Assembly: GCA_927443345.1 (NCBI GenBank)
Contig: CAKMKJ010000067.1
Coordinates: 1-38,096 of the forward strand
Reading direction: 5' to 3'
DNA length: 38,096 nucleotides
Origin: an uncultured Anaerolineaceae bacterium
GTDB taxonomy: Bacteria; Chloroflexota; Anaerolineae; Anaerolineales; Anaerolineaceae
Shown here in pieces: positions 14,701 through 23,031 of the stretch. The notes below the pieces were generated by a model. That model was not told the DNA's origin, did no database searches, and saw nothing but the letters and a program-made list of their open reading frames with translations. The first letter of the stretch is position 1, and the number at the start of each line of letters is the position of its first letter. The position numbers were made by a program, and so were the translations under genes.

Positions 14701-16998
14701 ATGAATGTTAATGTGACTTCCTTCAAGGACCTGCGGCAGATTATTGCCGCCGATCAACGTTGCTCAACAATCACCCCGGAGGATGACCAAATTTGGGAGC
14801 TTGAAAGTTCAAAGGGTGAACCACCAGGATTGGCTTTTCAGACAACCTATGGGTTGAGAGCTTACGGCATACGGGTTTTTCCAAGGTTCAGCATCAAAAA
14901 AGTGCCAGTCTCTGACCCGCGGTCGTTTTCCACAAAACCGCAGATCCAATACGGTGCGCCAAATTTCATTGAACTTCAATATTCACCTTTCTCTAATTTA
15001 GACGTCATTCAAAAGACCTGGGTTCCTGACAGTCATACTTTGACTGCCCAGGTTGCGCTTACCAATGCCAGTTCTGGGCTCATTCAAGTGTGGATGGAGT
15101 GGATTGTTCAACTTAATCCACTGCTCACGGGCTCACCCATGTCGGCTGCCCAGATTAGCGTCAATACGGTCTTGCAAGGCCAAACGGGAAATTTGTTTCC
15201 CGTTTTTCTTCTGACCGGCGGACCCCGCGGCGATCTTTCGGCATTTCCAAGTCTTGGCATTGAAGTTACATTGCAGCCGAACACCAGCCGTCAGTTTTCG
15301 TGGGCATTGGCTACCCTTGGTTCAATAGAAGATTCGTTTTATGCGGCGCGTAAAGCCACTGCGTATACCCTTGATATTGAACAGATTAAGATTCAGATGC
15401 TGAAAAAAGGCCAAAGTGTAAGTTTCAGTTTTCCAGACCCGAATCTCAACCAAACCCTTGAGCAGAGCCAGCAAAGAGTTTATCAACTGTTACTCCCGCC
15501 GTACCGTTCGCTCGAGAATCCCTGGTATGTCACAAAACGCGATTCTGAACACGGCAATCTGCCCTCTGAAAACAGCAGTGGATTTTCAGCCGATTGGGGT
15601 ATTCAAAAAATGACCGATCTCTGGGCGCTCAGCCGTATGCTGCTGCCGCTCAGACCTGACTTGGTGAAAGGCATGCTTCAAAATCTGCTTAATCAGCAAG
15701 GCGTGGATGGCACCCTGTATGCTCAATCTAACTGGAATGGCAAGGTGACCAATCTGGTGGCTGCACCACTTGCGGCAGCGCTGGCGGTCGAAGTTTATGA
15801 ATCCACTGGGGATAAAGAATGGCTGGCGCAAAACTATGGCGCCCTCATTCGCGCGACAAAAATCTGGTTTCAACCTGAGAACGATCGAGATCAAGACGGC
15901 TGGCCTGAGTGGCAGCACATCTTGCAAACCGGGTTGGCTGAAGACGCACCACCTGATCAAAAAAACAAACTTGAAGCCCTCATCCAAACGGCTGAATGGC
16001 CTTCACTGGCTGCATTGCTGCTGAATGAATGCCGTGCATTAATAAAGCTGGCTAATGAGTTGAACGACACCATTGATGTAGAGTGGCTTGAAAGCCAGAT
16101 CTTGCAGCTCGACAAAGCACTTCAAGTGTGTTGGGATCAAAAACACGGCATGTATGCTTTTCGCGATCAGATTGGACACTTTTCGATGCAGTCTAAAGCT
16201 TTGCACACCTTTAGGCAAAACGGTGTCGCCGAAACGATCAGCACTTTGCCCCATCCGAGCAGGTTGGTGGTGCACCTCAAAACCAAAGATGTGGAAAATC
16301 GCACCGTCAATTGCCAGGTGAAGGGCGTTGTTAATCATCATGAAAAGACGGTTTCTCTTACTGCAAAAGATTTTCGTTGGGAGGATGAAGACGGTCTGGC
16401 GGTGAGCGACGAGGTTTTTTCTGTAGTAAAGAAAATCACGGTGACTGGCCTAAAAAAAGGTGAACGTTTGGTCATTGAAACCCCCGATCATTATCTTCCA
16501 TCCGCAGACTTGATCATCCCCTTATGGGTGGACACGGCCTCAAAGACTCAGACCGATGTACTGATTAACAGCGGAATTCGATATTTAGATGCGGCTGGCA
16601 GCGGAATCCCCGTCTATTTGAAAATTATGTGGCTTGAGGCCTTAACCAATGCAGGCCGCAAAGAATTGGCCAGCCGATATTTCAAGCAGTGGTATTTGGG
16701 CTTTGCACCACAGACCATAGGGGAGGGTGCACAAACTATCTTCGGTGCCTATCGTTCGAAGACAGGCGGGCTTGAGCAATTGATTCCGTTGAAAACGCTG
16801 CTGCAACTGCTGGGAATCGAACGAATTTCCGATGAGGAGTTGATTCTCGGCAGTTTTAATGAATTTTTCCCCCAGGTTAATGTACAATATAAGAAGTTCA
16901 AGCTTGATCTTGAGTCTGGTCAGGCAAAGATTGAAAATCTGAATGGAGAAAGCGTTTTAATCACGGAACCCGGTCCACACCGGATCAAGCTCTCCTGA
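14701..16998 (+). CDS. Six-hairpin glycosidase-like protein
   Basis: A 765-residue protein without a signal peptide. The N-terminal half is beta-rich. The central part (from about residue 290) has the repeated helical pairs of an (alpha/alpha)6 toroid, with WGIQKMTDLWALSRMLL, WNGKVTNLVAAPLAAALAVEVY and NDRDQDGWPEWQH. The last resembles the acidic loop of glycoside hydrolases in the six-hairpin superfamily. The C-terminal segment repeats the helical pattern (YLDAAGSGIPVYLKIMWLEALTNAG). The catalytic acid and the substrate cannot be fixed from sequence. It heads an operon with two DarA-type genes; a ribosome binding site for the next gene overlaps its stop. Confidence 0.65.
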   Translation: MNVNVTSFKDLRQIIAADQRCSTITPEDDQIWELESSKGEPPGLAFQTTYGLRAYGIRVFPRFSIKKVPVSDPRSFSTKPQIQYGAPNFIELQYSPFSNLDVIQKTWVPDSHTLTAQVALTNASSGLIQVWMEWIVQLNPLLTGSPMSAAQISVNTVLQGQTGNLFPVFLLTGGPRGDLSAFPSLGIEVTLQPNTSRQFSWALATLGSIEDSFYAARKATAYTLDIEQIKIQMLKKGQSVSFSFPDPNLNQTLEQSQQRVYQLLLPPYRSLENPWYVTKRDSEHGNLPSENSSGFSADWGIQKMTDLWALSRMLLPLRPDLVKGMLQNLLNQQGVDGTLYAQSNWNGKVTNLVAAPLAAALAVEVYESTGDKEWLAQNYGALIRATKIWFQPENDRDQDGWPEWQHILQTGLAEDAPPDQKNKLEALIQTAEWPSLAALLLNECRALIKLANELNDTIDVEWLESQILQLDKALQVCWDQKHGMYAFRDQIGHFSMQSKALHTFRQNGVAETISTLPHPSRLVVHLKTKDVENRTVNCQVKGVVNHHEKTVSLTAKDFRWEDEDGLAVSDEVFSVVKKITVTGLKKGERLVIETPDHYLPSADLIIPLWVDTASKTQTDVLINSGIRYLDAAGSGIPVYLKIMWLEALTNAGRKELASRYFKQWYLGFAPQTIGEGAQTIFGAYRSKTGGLEQLIPLKTLLQLLGIERISDEELILGSFNEFFPQVNVQYKKFKLDLESGQAKIENLNGESVLITEPGPHRIKLS

Positions 16999-17009
16999 GG
17001 AGGTGAAAG

Positions 17010-17363
17010 ATGGAAAAAGAAGATCATCAAGGCAAAATTCCAAGAATACTCTGCATGGCTGTGGTTCAATCGCAGGATGCTGACATCGCTCAGGATGCCC
17101 TCCGCGATATGGGAATGTTTGTCACGCGCCTGCCAAGCCAGGGTGCTTTTTTGGGGCGCCGAAACGCCACCCTTCTTATTTGTTCACCAAAAATTAAACT
17201 GCCAGAAATATTGCAGTCTTTGAAAGAAAACTGCAGACAGCGCATTGAATACATATCCGTTCCGCTTGAAAGCGCACCACTGCCCATGCCCTCTCCGACC
17301 CCCATTACTGTAGGCGGGGCAACCGTGTTCACATTGGATATTGAATATTTTGAGGAGTTGTAG
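17010..17363 (+). CDS. DarA/PstA-like PII-type protein (cyclic-di-AMP receptor family), copy 1
   Basis: A 117-residue protein. VVQSQDADIAQDALRDMGMFVTRLPSQGAFLGRRNATLLICSP follows the family pattern 'Q-D-x-D...L...F-x-V-T-x-L-x-S-x-G-x-F-L-x-x-G-N-x-T-L-L-I-G'. The C-terminal VGGATVFTLDIEYFEEL is the family's closing strand. Members bind c-di-AMP in a trimeric PII-like fold. Here GG is replaced by GA-x-LGRR in the ligand loop, so binding may be altered. AGGAGGTG precedes the ATG at 17010. It is followed after 2 bp by a second, shorter paralogue. Confidence 0.8.
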   Translation: MEKEDHQGKIPRILCMAVVQSQDADIAQDALRDMGMFVTRLPSQGAFLGRRNATLLICSPKIKLPEILQSLKENCRQRIEYISVPLESAPLPMPSPTPITVGGATVFTLDIEYFEEL

Positions 17364-17365
17364 AC

Positions 17366-17632
17366 ATGAAAATGATCATTACGATAATTAAAGATAATGA
17401 TACAGATGCCTTAACCAAGGCACTGACCTCTGATGGTTTTCGCGTCACAACCATTGCTTCAACCGGCGGATTTCTGCGCAGCGGGGTGAGCACCCTCTTG
17501 TGCGGTGTTGACGACGACCAGGTTAAAAAAGCACTTGAGGTCATTCATAAAGTTTTTCCGCCTCACCCTGAAACACCCGAAAATCGCTGTACCTTGTTTG
17601 TGATGGATGTGGCTGATTCTCAGCATTTTTAG
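17366..17632 (+). CDS. DarA/PstA-like PII-type protein, copy 2, compact
   Basis: An 88-residue protein beginning MKMIITIIKDNDTDALTKAL, with the strongest family signature, RVTTIASTGGFLRSGVSTLLCGV. This STGGFL-x-x-G element is the ligand-contacting loop in c-di-AMP-binding relatives. Compared with copy 1 and with the usual ~109-residue family, the later long beta-hairpin is shortened (HPETPENRCTLFVMDV). The start is 2 bp after the copy 1 stop, with GAGGAG in the end of copy 1. The two may form a heteromer; this is inference. Confidence 0.85.
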   Translation: MKMIITIIKDNDTDALTKALTSDGFRVTTIASTGGFLRSGVSTLLCGVDDDQVKKALEVIHKVFPPHPETPENRCTLFVMDVADSQHF

Positions 17633-17672
17633 AAGATTTTCACGTAACTAGAACTATCGCATAACCAAGATA

Positions 17673-17706
17673 AAAACAACCATTCTGAAAAAGGTGGTTG
17701 TTTTTT
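17673..17706 (+). terminator. Terminator of the glycosidase-DarA operon
   Basis: AAAACAACCA and TGGTTGTTTT form a 10-bp stem and the T-run continues to 17706. It can also act on the opposite strand because the left arm begins with an A-run. Confidence 0.85.
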
Positions 17707-17793
17707 ACCTTCCAATAGGGGGTTGTTTTGGCTGACGATCTCCCATAATCGGTATTTAGACAATTAAAAATTATAAAGGTTTAGCTTACTCTT

Positions 17794-18330
17794 TTATTGA
17801 ATTATTCTTACCTGTTGAATTTGGATCGGTTGTGGATACATTTCTCCAAGTTTACTTTCACTAAGTGTTATAACTTGTTTTCCTGTTTCATCGGTATCGG
17901 GCATCAAACAATTGATCCAATAATCATAAATAATTTGTATTAGTGAGCGAAGACCACCAAAGTTATCAGGTTTAACATGAAAAGAACTCGCACCAAGCAT
18001 ATAAGCAGTTCGCACATCATCAGGGTCTGAGGAACCTGAAAGAATTATTGTCGGTATGACCGCCCAAGCGGGATTGGCTTTGAGGTGGTCAAGGACACTA
18101 AAACCACTTCCATTAGACATTTTTAAATCAGAAATAATAAATGATGGGTAAGGAAAAATTTTCCGATCTGAATACTTTCCCTCACCCATTAAGTAATCTA
18201 TCGTTTCTAATCCACTATTGACTGAATCAATGCGTTCGCCCACTCCACATGAACGAAAAGCTCTAATTATCAGTTCAATATCACTTTGACTGTCATCAAC
18301 AATTAAGATGTTTGCTTTAAACTTCCGCAT
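17794..18330 (-). CDS. Single-domain response regulator (CheY/Rcp1-like receiver)
   Basis: A 178-residue receiver domain with no output domain. The acidic pair is in ILIVDDSQSD. The phosphoacceptor Asp lies in SFIISDLKMSNGSGF. Further switch residues are IILSGSSDPDD and the lysine in SFHVKPDN. The longer loop with 'EGKYSDRKIFPYPSFIISD' is typical of Rcp1-like regulators paired with phytochrome or hybrid histidine kinases. A C-terminal 40-residue extension has no recognisable domain. No kinase gene is near, so it is an orphan. The gene has no close neighbour in the same direction. Confidence 0.9.
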   Translation of the reverse strand: MRKFKANILIVDDSQSDIELIIRAFRSCGVGERIDSVNSGLETIDYLMGEGKYSDRKIFPYPSFIISDLKMSNGSGFSVLDHLKANPAWAVIPTIILSGSSDPDDVRTAYMLGASSFHVKPDNFGGLRSLIQIIYDYWINCLMPDTDETGKQVITLSESKLGEMYPQPIQIQQVRIIQ

Positions 18331-18657
18331 TTTTTCCTTCAGAAGACTACTAATCTTGATCTATATAATTAATCAAGTCGAAATTAATGGAGGTTTCTAT
18401 CAGTCTCTTGATAGATTTTTCCTTCAATCAATTATCATTAAAACTTCTACTAAAAAATGACCCTGATTTGATCTAATCCAGAACGATGAAATCTTCAAAT
18501 CCCCCGATTTATTTTTTGGTTAACAATAAACCTTTTTCCATTATACACAATAAAACATCGATTTCGATGTTTTATAAAATATAAGTCCTCTTTTTGGATT
18601 TAAATTTATCCAAGGGTAATGTTGATTCACCGTGGTTGTTTCGATAAATCTTCATTC
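18331..18657. other. AT-rich intergenic stretch without a gene
   Basis: No convincing reading frame is seen. A 12-bp perfect inverted repeat with a 2-nt loop (ATAAAACATCGA-TT-TCGATGTTTTAT) lies at 18550-18575 and may be a terminator or a binding site. The region borders the AMMECR1 3'-end remnant. Confidence 0.5.
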
Positions 18658-18726
18658 TTCAAACTCTTCCACATGATAGGTGGATACTTCGAGCACTTTG
18701 CGCTTCCAAAGGTCATAAGCGGCAGC
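18658..18726 (-). pseudogene. 3'-end remnant of an AMMECR1-type gene
   Basis: The reverse complement reads AAAYDLWKRKVLEVSTYHVE followed by EFEE and a stop. It matches the C-terminus of the intact AMMECR1-type protein encoded at 22444-23031 (ASDLWKRKVLEVSIYHVEEF). At DNA level 18658-18726 aligns with 22465-22533 with about 10 mismatches in 69 positions and no gaps. Nothing upstream of it on the minus strand continues the gene, so it is a displaced tail. The R-M genes lie between the tail and the intact gene. Confidence 0.85.
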
Positions 18727-18880
18727 ATTATTTAATCTACTTTGACATATAACAGATTTTGTTGGGTTGGTTCGATTTCGGAATCTTCGCGTCTGTCATG
18801 ACCCTCGTTCCTTTGGTGCGAGCGAAGCGAGAGGGGGCGAACCGCCTATACTATTAAAAAATATATAATTGCTGATTTTA
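18727..18880. other. Intergenic stretch with a partial REP-like sequence
   Basis: Between the remnant and the R-M genes lies a G-rich segment (GCGAGAGGGGGCGAACCGCC, about 18826-18845) whose last part resembles one arm of the palindrome at 11358-11409. No gene is visible. Confidence 0.4.
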
Positions 18881-19624
18881 TTAAATTTCTTTTTCTTTGC
18901 CGCTATTAAACTTAACCAGTTTTTCCCAATTGATTGAACCGTTTGCAGAGCAAAATTGAGTTGAGAACTCGGTGGTAAACCGATTAATCAGGTTTGAATA
19001 AAGTTCCAGATATTCATCGTTCTTTAGTTTGGCATTGAAACCAAGGGGTTCAATGAGTTCGGTGTACAAATTCTCATCGCCAGATATAAAAGTCCAGAAA
19101 ACTTGACCACAATATTTATAGTAATCCCCTCTATCTGGGTTGTTTTCTCTTCCATAACAGCAACCGTTTACCGCTATGATATTAACCTTTGAGTTACTTG
19201 TTCGAAGGGTGCGTTTTGCTGAAATAAAATCCGTCTTCATTTTCTCGAGTTGAGAACGATTCGCCCAATTTGGACCCGATTTTATTGCGACAATATATCT
19301 GCATCCATCTTTATCAAATTCCAAATCAATACCTTGAATGCCAGATTTCCAACCGCCATAAACTTTTCTGTTTGTAAAAATTGCCAAATCCATCATTAAA
19401 TGTTCAAATAAGTGTTTTTCACATAAATAGATTCGATGCTCAATACATCGGTTGATGATTTGTTCAGAAGTTTTCAAATTAATGGATTGGAAGAATTCAA
19501 AATCTTTATTTCTGAGAATATCAATAAGAACCAATTTGTTGATGTTATCCACTTTTGATTGATGATATTCAGCCATGGATATTTCAATATAAGTGTGTAA
19601 TTCCTTAACAAGGAAATTGTCCAT
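18881..19624 (-). CDS. Putative type II restriction endonuclease (PmeII-like)
   Basis: A 247-residue protein. The core GGWKSGIQGIDLEFDKDGCRYIVAIKSGPNWANRSQ fits a PD-(D/E)xK nuclease: an Asp in GIDLEF, then a beta-strand with AIKSGPNW carrying the catalytic Lys. The segment AIKSGPNWxNxSQ and the following KTDFISAKRTL are typical of PmeII-like endonucleases. The second acidic position, normally E or D before xK, is Ala here (A-I-K), as in some relatives. It is the last gene of the island, 226 bp downstream of the TdeIII-like gene, with a separate AT-rich gap that may hold its own promoter. Base composition is clearly more AT-rich than the flanking genes. Confidence 0.72.
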   Translation of the reverse strand: MDNFLVKELHTYIEISMAEYHQSKVDNINKLVLIDILRNKDFEFFQSINLKTSEQIINRCIEHRIYLCEKHLFEHLMMDLAIFTNRKVYGGWKSGIQGIDLEFDKDGCRYIVAIKSGPNWANRSQLEKMKTDFISAKRTLRTSNSKVNIIAVNGCCYGRENNPDRGDYYKYCGQVFWTFISGDENLYTELIEPLGFNAKLKNDEYLELYSNLINRFTTEFSTQFCSANGSINWEKLVKFNSGKEKEI

Positions 19625-19850
19625 ATCTTAACCTCTTTATGAAATTGCACATTGATTTGAAAGAAATTTATAGGGACTTATGACACTAACACTAATGACA
19701 CAAAAATTGGAAAAATATAGGAAAACTGTTTTACTTGTTCTTCAAGATTATTACCTCAGTTGAATTTCATATGTGTATTTATGGTACTACCAGAAATAAT
19801 TTTCGTGAAACGAGTAACAAATTATCGAAAGTATTAAGCAAATCATCAAT
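19625..19850. other. AT-rich gap between the two nuclease genes
   Basis: No gene is visible. The sequence is AT-rich and could carry a promoter for the downstream PmeII-like gene on the minus strand, but I see no clear hexamer pair. Confidence 0.4.
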
Positions 19851-20627
19851 TCATTTGAAGCGACCAAAATATTGGTCAATTATTGGACGAAGTTCTGTAC
19901 CGGCAATTTCAAAGCAATCTAAAAGATCGGTATAAGATCCAGGACCTCCAATAAAATCCCACATTTCTGCTGCCACAAGAACTTCATTATGAAGATCAAA
20001 TATTCCACGCATAGTCCAACGATTGTAATCTTTTGGCTCATAAGGGTTATATGGGATTGCTATATAAGGGTGAACAGTAATGTTCGGATTTCGATGAAAT
20101 TCCGATGCAGCCCATGTTAGTAGCATTCGTTTATAGTCTTCAAATCCTCCAATATTTGGTTTTACTGTTTTAATATCCATGAAGTGCAATGATTCATCAA
20201 AACTCTCAAGATAGAGATCGAAATTTCTTAATTTTACAGAATTTGCTTTCCCATCTTGACTGACTTCTCTGATTTCAGCAAGCTCTTGCATTGAGTTTGG
20301 TACTCTTTTTGCTGTTGTTATTTCATCCATGATTTCTTGTATTTTTCTTTGAGCTCCATAACTAATCAAATTATTTGGTTTGACCTGCATTTTAGCGTGT
20401 TTAAATCTACCTTCCGCCAGTTCTAGAGCAATGGGTTCATAAATAGATGAACCAAAAGTGGTATTTAATGATTGGATGAAAGAAAAGAGAGCCATTCTAT
20501 CTTTCCCCAATAATCGATAGTGAAAAGGCATATTTTCAGTTTCAGGTCGATAGTTACAAAATTTATTTTGTAGGCATAATTTTAAACGATTAATTACTGC
20601 CATTTTTCGATCTTGTGATAATGCCAT
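19851..20627 (-). CDS. Putative type II restriction endonuclease, TdeIII family
   Basis: A 258-residue protein. RNFDLYLESFDESLHFMDIKTVKPNIGGFEDYKRMLLTWAA contains the family-type nuclease core: Asp in FDLYLES and D-I-K in FMDIKTVKPN, a PD-(D/E)xK signature. It is followed by the conserved GGF-x-x-K-R-x-L-L-x-W. Length agrees with the TdeIII family, whose prototype recognises GGNCC; the target here is unknown. The gene starts 3 bp after the methyltransferase stop, so methylation and cleavage genes form one transcript in the order M-R. Codon use is AT-rich like its neighbours. Confidence 0.8.
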   Translation of the reverse strand: MALSQDRKMAVINRLKLCLQNKFCNYRPETENMPFHYRLLGKDRMALFSFIQSLNTTFGSSIYEPIALELAEGRFKHAKMQVKPNNLISYGAQRKIQEIMDEITTAKRVPNSMQELAEIREVSQDGKANSVKLRNFDLYLESFDESLHFMDIKTVKPNIGGFEDYKRMLLTWAASEFHRNPNITVHPYIAIPYNPYEPKDYNRWTMRGIFDLHNEVLVAAEMWDFIGGPGSYTDLLDCFEIAGTELRPIIDQYFGRFK

Positions 20628-20630
20628 TAT

Positions 20631-22214
20631 TTACCCCTTATTTCGAAGATGAATTACTTTCTCTGAATAGGTTGATTTATCTTTTTCTGTTCGATATAAA
20701 ACAGGTCTTTTAAATTCCTCAACGATAACCAAGTTACTTTTTTCAGCAATTTTTGGGTAAAGGTTATAGTTATCGTTTGCCACAATAAATATCTCAAATT
20801 CTTCTTGTAAGTATTTCTTTGTATTTATCAATACACTAGAAATATCATCAATATATTTTTCTCGAGATTGAATACTTTTTCCTTTTGATTGTGGTCCAAT
20901 TTCGAATTCATCACGCCGTGTAATATTAAAAAGCTCATAAGCATAAGCATGTTGTTCATGATAGTCTATTAGGCCTACATAGGGAGGACTTGTAAATATT
21001 CCTTTTGCTTTCTGCGCCTTCAGTTTAAAATAATAAGTAGGATTAATTTTTGATAATTCCTCTAATAAATTGATGGATTTTGAATCTCCAGTTATACAAA
21101 TTTGAGTAGTAGAGGTTTTGATTTTTGCAAATTGAGCTAATCTTTTTACAGTATCATTGGCATAAAACTCCCACCAATATGATAGCGAGAAAAGGGGTTT
21201 GCAAATTTTATTATGCTTAAAACAATAGTACGGTTCAAGAATCGGTTCGAGTAAAGTTGCTAAATCTGAATGCGTTGTAGCTCTGCAAGACCGTGCTGTT
21301 CTACTTAGTATTAATCGAAGGACATTTTTAATTTCAATATCATTAACTTTATTTATTTGATCAAGAAGAAATATAATCTCGCTTTTTATTGGCGGGGTAA
21401 ACCATTTGTTTATGAAGCTTTTATTAGAATTTACCTCTTTTACATTCAGGCCGTGCTTTTTTTGTAAATCTAAGAAGGAAATATTGATCTCTTGAATTTT
21501 GGTTTTCGAATATTCAGGAAGGTTTATTTCACCGTTTCTAATTCGATATAATATCTCTGGCGTTGGAAAATATTTCTTATTATATTCTGAAACTAATTTT
21601 GCCAATTCAACATCGAAGGTTTGCCAAGGATCAGATTCAATATTTATTTTAAGGTTTTTTGTGATTTGATTAATTGTAGTTTGAAGTAATACTAGATCGT
21701 AAGTTCCAATTTTAATATTACTCATAAGTGTATTAAATTCTGATATGTCTATACCAATTGAATTTATACCTAACTCATTTGCCTGAACGAGTGTTGTACC
21801 ACTCCCACAAAATGGATCAATAACAATATCACCAGGGTGAAAATAAACTTCTTTTTTTAAACCATTTGTTTGTTCATTAAGAAAATATTCAACTAACTGA
21901 GGAATAAATTTTCCTTTATAAGGGTGTAATCGGTGAACATGTTTTGTTCTTTCAAATTCTTTGAGCTCATTAAATGCAAGTTCCCAATTTAAATCATTAC
22001 CCACTTTAGATTTCCAATGATCTTCTTCTTTTTGATTTTTTTCATAATAATTCTGGATTTCGATCTTCTTAATTAAAGCCTGTCCAGCACTTGAATGTTT
22101 CTTAATCTGACCGTATTTAATTAAGTAAGTAATATTACCCTGCGAAATATTCTTATTAAAAGTCTGATTAACATAGTCAACCGCATTTTCTATTGAGAAA
22201 TATATTTCGTCCAT
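20631..22214 (-). CDS. Site-specific DNA methyltransferase of the R-M island
   Basis: A 527-residue amino-methyltransferase. Motif I is DIVIDPFCGSGTTLVQANELG near residue 134, followed by GIDISEFN. Motif IV is FTSPPYVGLIDYHEQ near residue 405; the SPPY form is typical of N4-cytosine enzymes, although N6-adenine cannot be excluded. The ~270 residues between these motifs are an unusually large insertion, probably carrying target recognition (it includes SRTARSCRATTHSDL). The first ~55 residues look like a helix-turn-helix (AVDYVNQTFNKNISQGNITY, LIKYGQIKKH). Upstream lies a 24-bp palindrome (22264-22287), so self-regulation of the operon is likely. The gene protects host DNA from the TdeIII-like nuclease downstream. 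Confidence 0.88.
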   Translation of the reverse strand: MDEIYFSIENAVDYVNQTFNKNISQGNITYLIKYGQIKKHSSAGQALIKKIEIQNYYEKNQKEEDHWKSKVGNDLNWELAFNELKEFERTKHVHRLHPYKGKFIPQLVEYFLNEQTNGLKKEVYFHPGDIVIDPFCGSGTTLVQANELGINSIGIDISEFNTLMSNIKIGTYDLVLLQTTINQITKNLKINIESDPWQTFDVELAKLVSEYNKKYFPTPEILYRIRNGEINLPEYSKTKIQEINISFLDLQKKHGLNVKEVNSNKSFINKWFTPPIKSEIIFLLDQINKVNDIEIKNVLRLILSRTARSCRATTHSDLATLLEPILEPYYCFKHNKICKPLFSLSYWWEFYANDTVKRLAQFAKIKTSTTQICITGDSKSINLLEELSKINPTYYFKLKAQKAKGIFTSPPYVGLIDYHEQHAYAYELFNITRRDEFEIGPQSKGKSIQSREKYIDDISSVLINTKKYLQEEFEIFIVANDNYNLYPKIAEKSNLVIVEEFKRPVLYRTEKDKSTYSEKVIHLRNKG

Positions 22215-22263
22215 GTTTTCCTTACACTCATTATTGATTTCAATAAAATCTTACAATGAATTA

Positions 22264-22287
22264 ATAATAGAATAATTATTCTATTAT
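22264..22287. promoter_or_regulatory. 24-bp perfect palindrome upstream of the methyltransferase, candidate operator
   Basis: The sequence is ATAATAGAATAA followed by its exact reverse complement TTATTCTATTAT, with no spacer. It lies about 50 bp upstream of the R-M operon start. A dyad of this kind fits binding by a dimeric HTH protein, such as the HTH-like N-terminus of the methyltransferase itself. Confidence 0.6.
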
Positions 22288-22443
22288 GTCAATGAGATTT
22301 TGAATTTCTAGTTGTATTATATCCTTACTAGGTATTTTTTAATAAAGAGTAAATCTTCGTGATAATCTTCAGAAGTTGTGTAATACTTGGCTTTATCAAA
22401 TTTCAATTTTGTTGTTGAAGTTTACATAATTCAATAGAATCTG

Positions 22444-23031
22444 TCAGAACATTTTCTTTATCTCTTCAAACTCTTCCACATGATAGATGGATACTTCCAA
22501 TACTTTGCGCTTCCAAAGGTCTGAGGCTGCCCCCATTTTCGTACACAAATGCGATAAAAATTCTTCTTCATTCGGCAATTGCTGCCACACCTGTGGAAGA
22601 AAGGTCGCACGCCTGAATCCGTCTTTGAGAATCACGCCATCCACATTGGGGTTCAGCAGCCCGGGCAGGTCAGCGGGGTTTTGATAGCCGAGCGGCACGG
22701 AGGGTGTCAATCTTGAGATTTCGATATGCAGTCTGGATATTTCAGCATTGGTTACCGGTGGAAAGCGGTGATCTTCAAGCGCAGCCTGTCTGGCGTGCTC
22801 GCGCACATCTTCTACCAGACTTTGGTAGGCTTCCAGAGATCCGATACAGCCGCGCAAGTCGCCATCCATGGTCAAGGTCACAAAGGAGGCTCCTTTTTGG
22901 CTCAATGCATCCGTGAGGTCGGCATCCTGCCATGTGGGAAGGGGGTGTTGGTTGACGGCCTTCAAAATTGTCTGACGCGCCAAGGTCAAAAGAAAATCTT
23001 TCTCGTGGTCTGAAAGCGGAATATCCATCAC
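22444..23031 (-). CDS. amrA: AMMECR1-domain protein (AmmeMemoRadiSam system protein A)
   Basis: A 195-residue protein of the AMMECR1 family. GASFVTLTMDGDLRGCIGSLEA contains the hallmark LRGCIGS. RFPPVTNAEISRLHIEISRLTP and the end FLSHLCTKMGAASDLWKRKV complete the domain. In other genomes AMMECR1 occurs with MEMO1-like and radical SAM proteins; neither partner is in this window. It overlaps the upstream flavin reductase gene by 4 bp (ATGA), so they are co-translated. Its 3' end is duplicated as a remnant at 18658-18726, beyond the R-M genes. Confidence 0.93.
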   Translation of the reverse strand: MMDIPLSDHEKDFLLTLARQTILKAVNQHPLPTWQDADLTDALSQKGASFVTLTMDGDLRGCIGSLEAYQSLVEDVREHARQAALEDHRFPPVTNAEISRLHIEISRLTPSVPLGYQNPADLPGLLNPNVDGVILKDGFRRATFLPQVWQQLPNEEEFLSHLCTKMGAASDLWKRKVLEVSIYHVEEFEEIKKMF

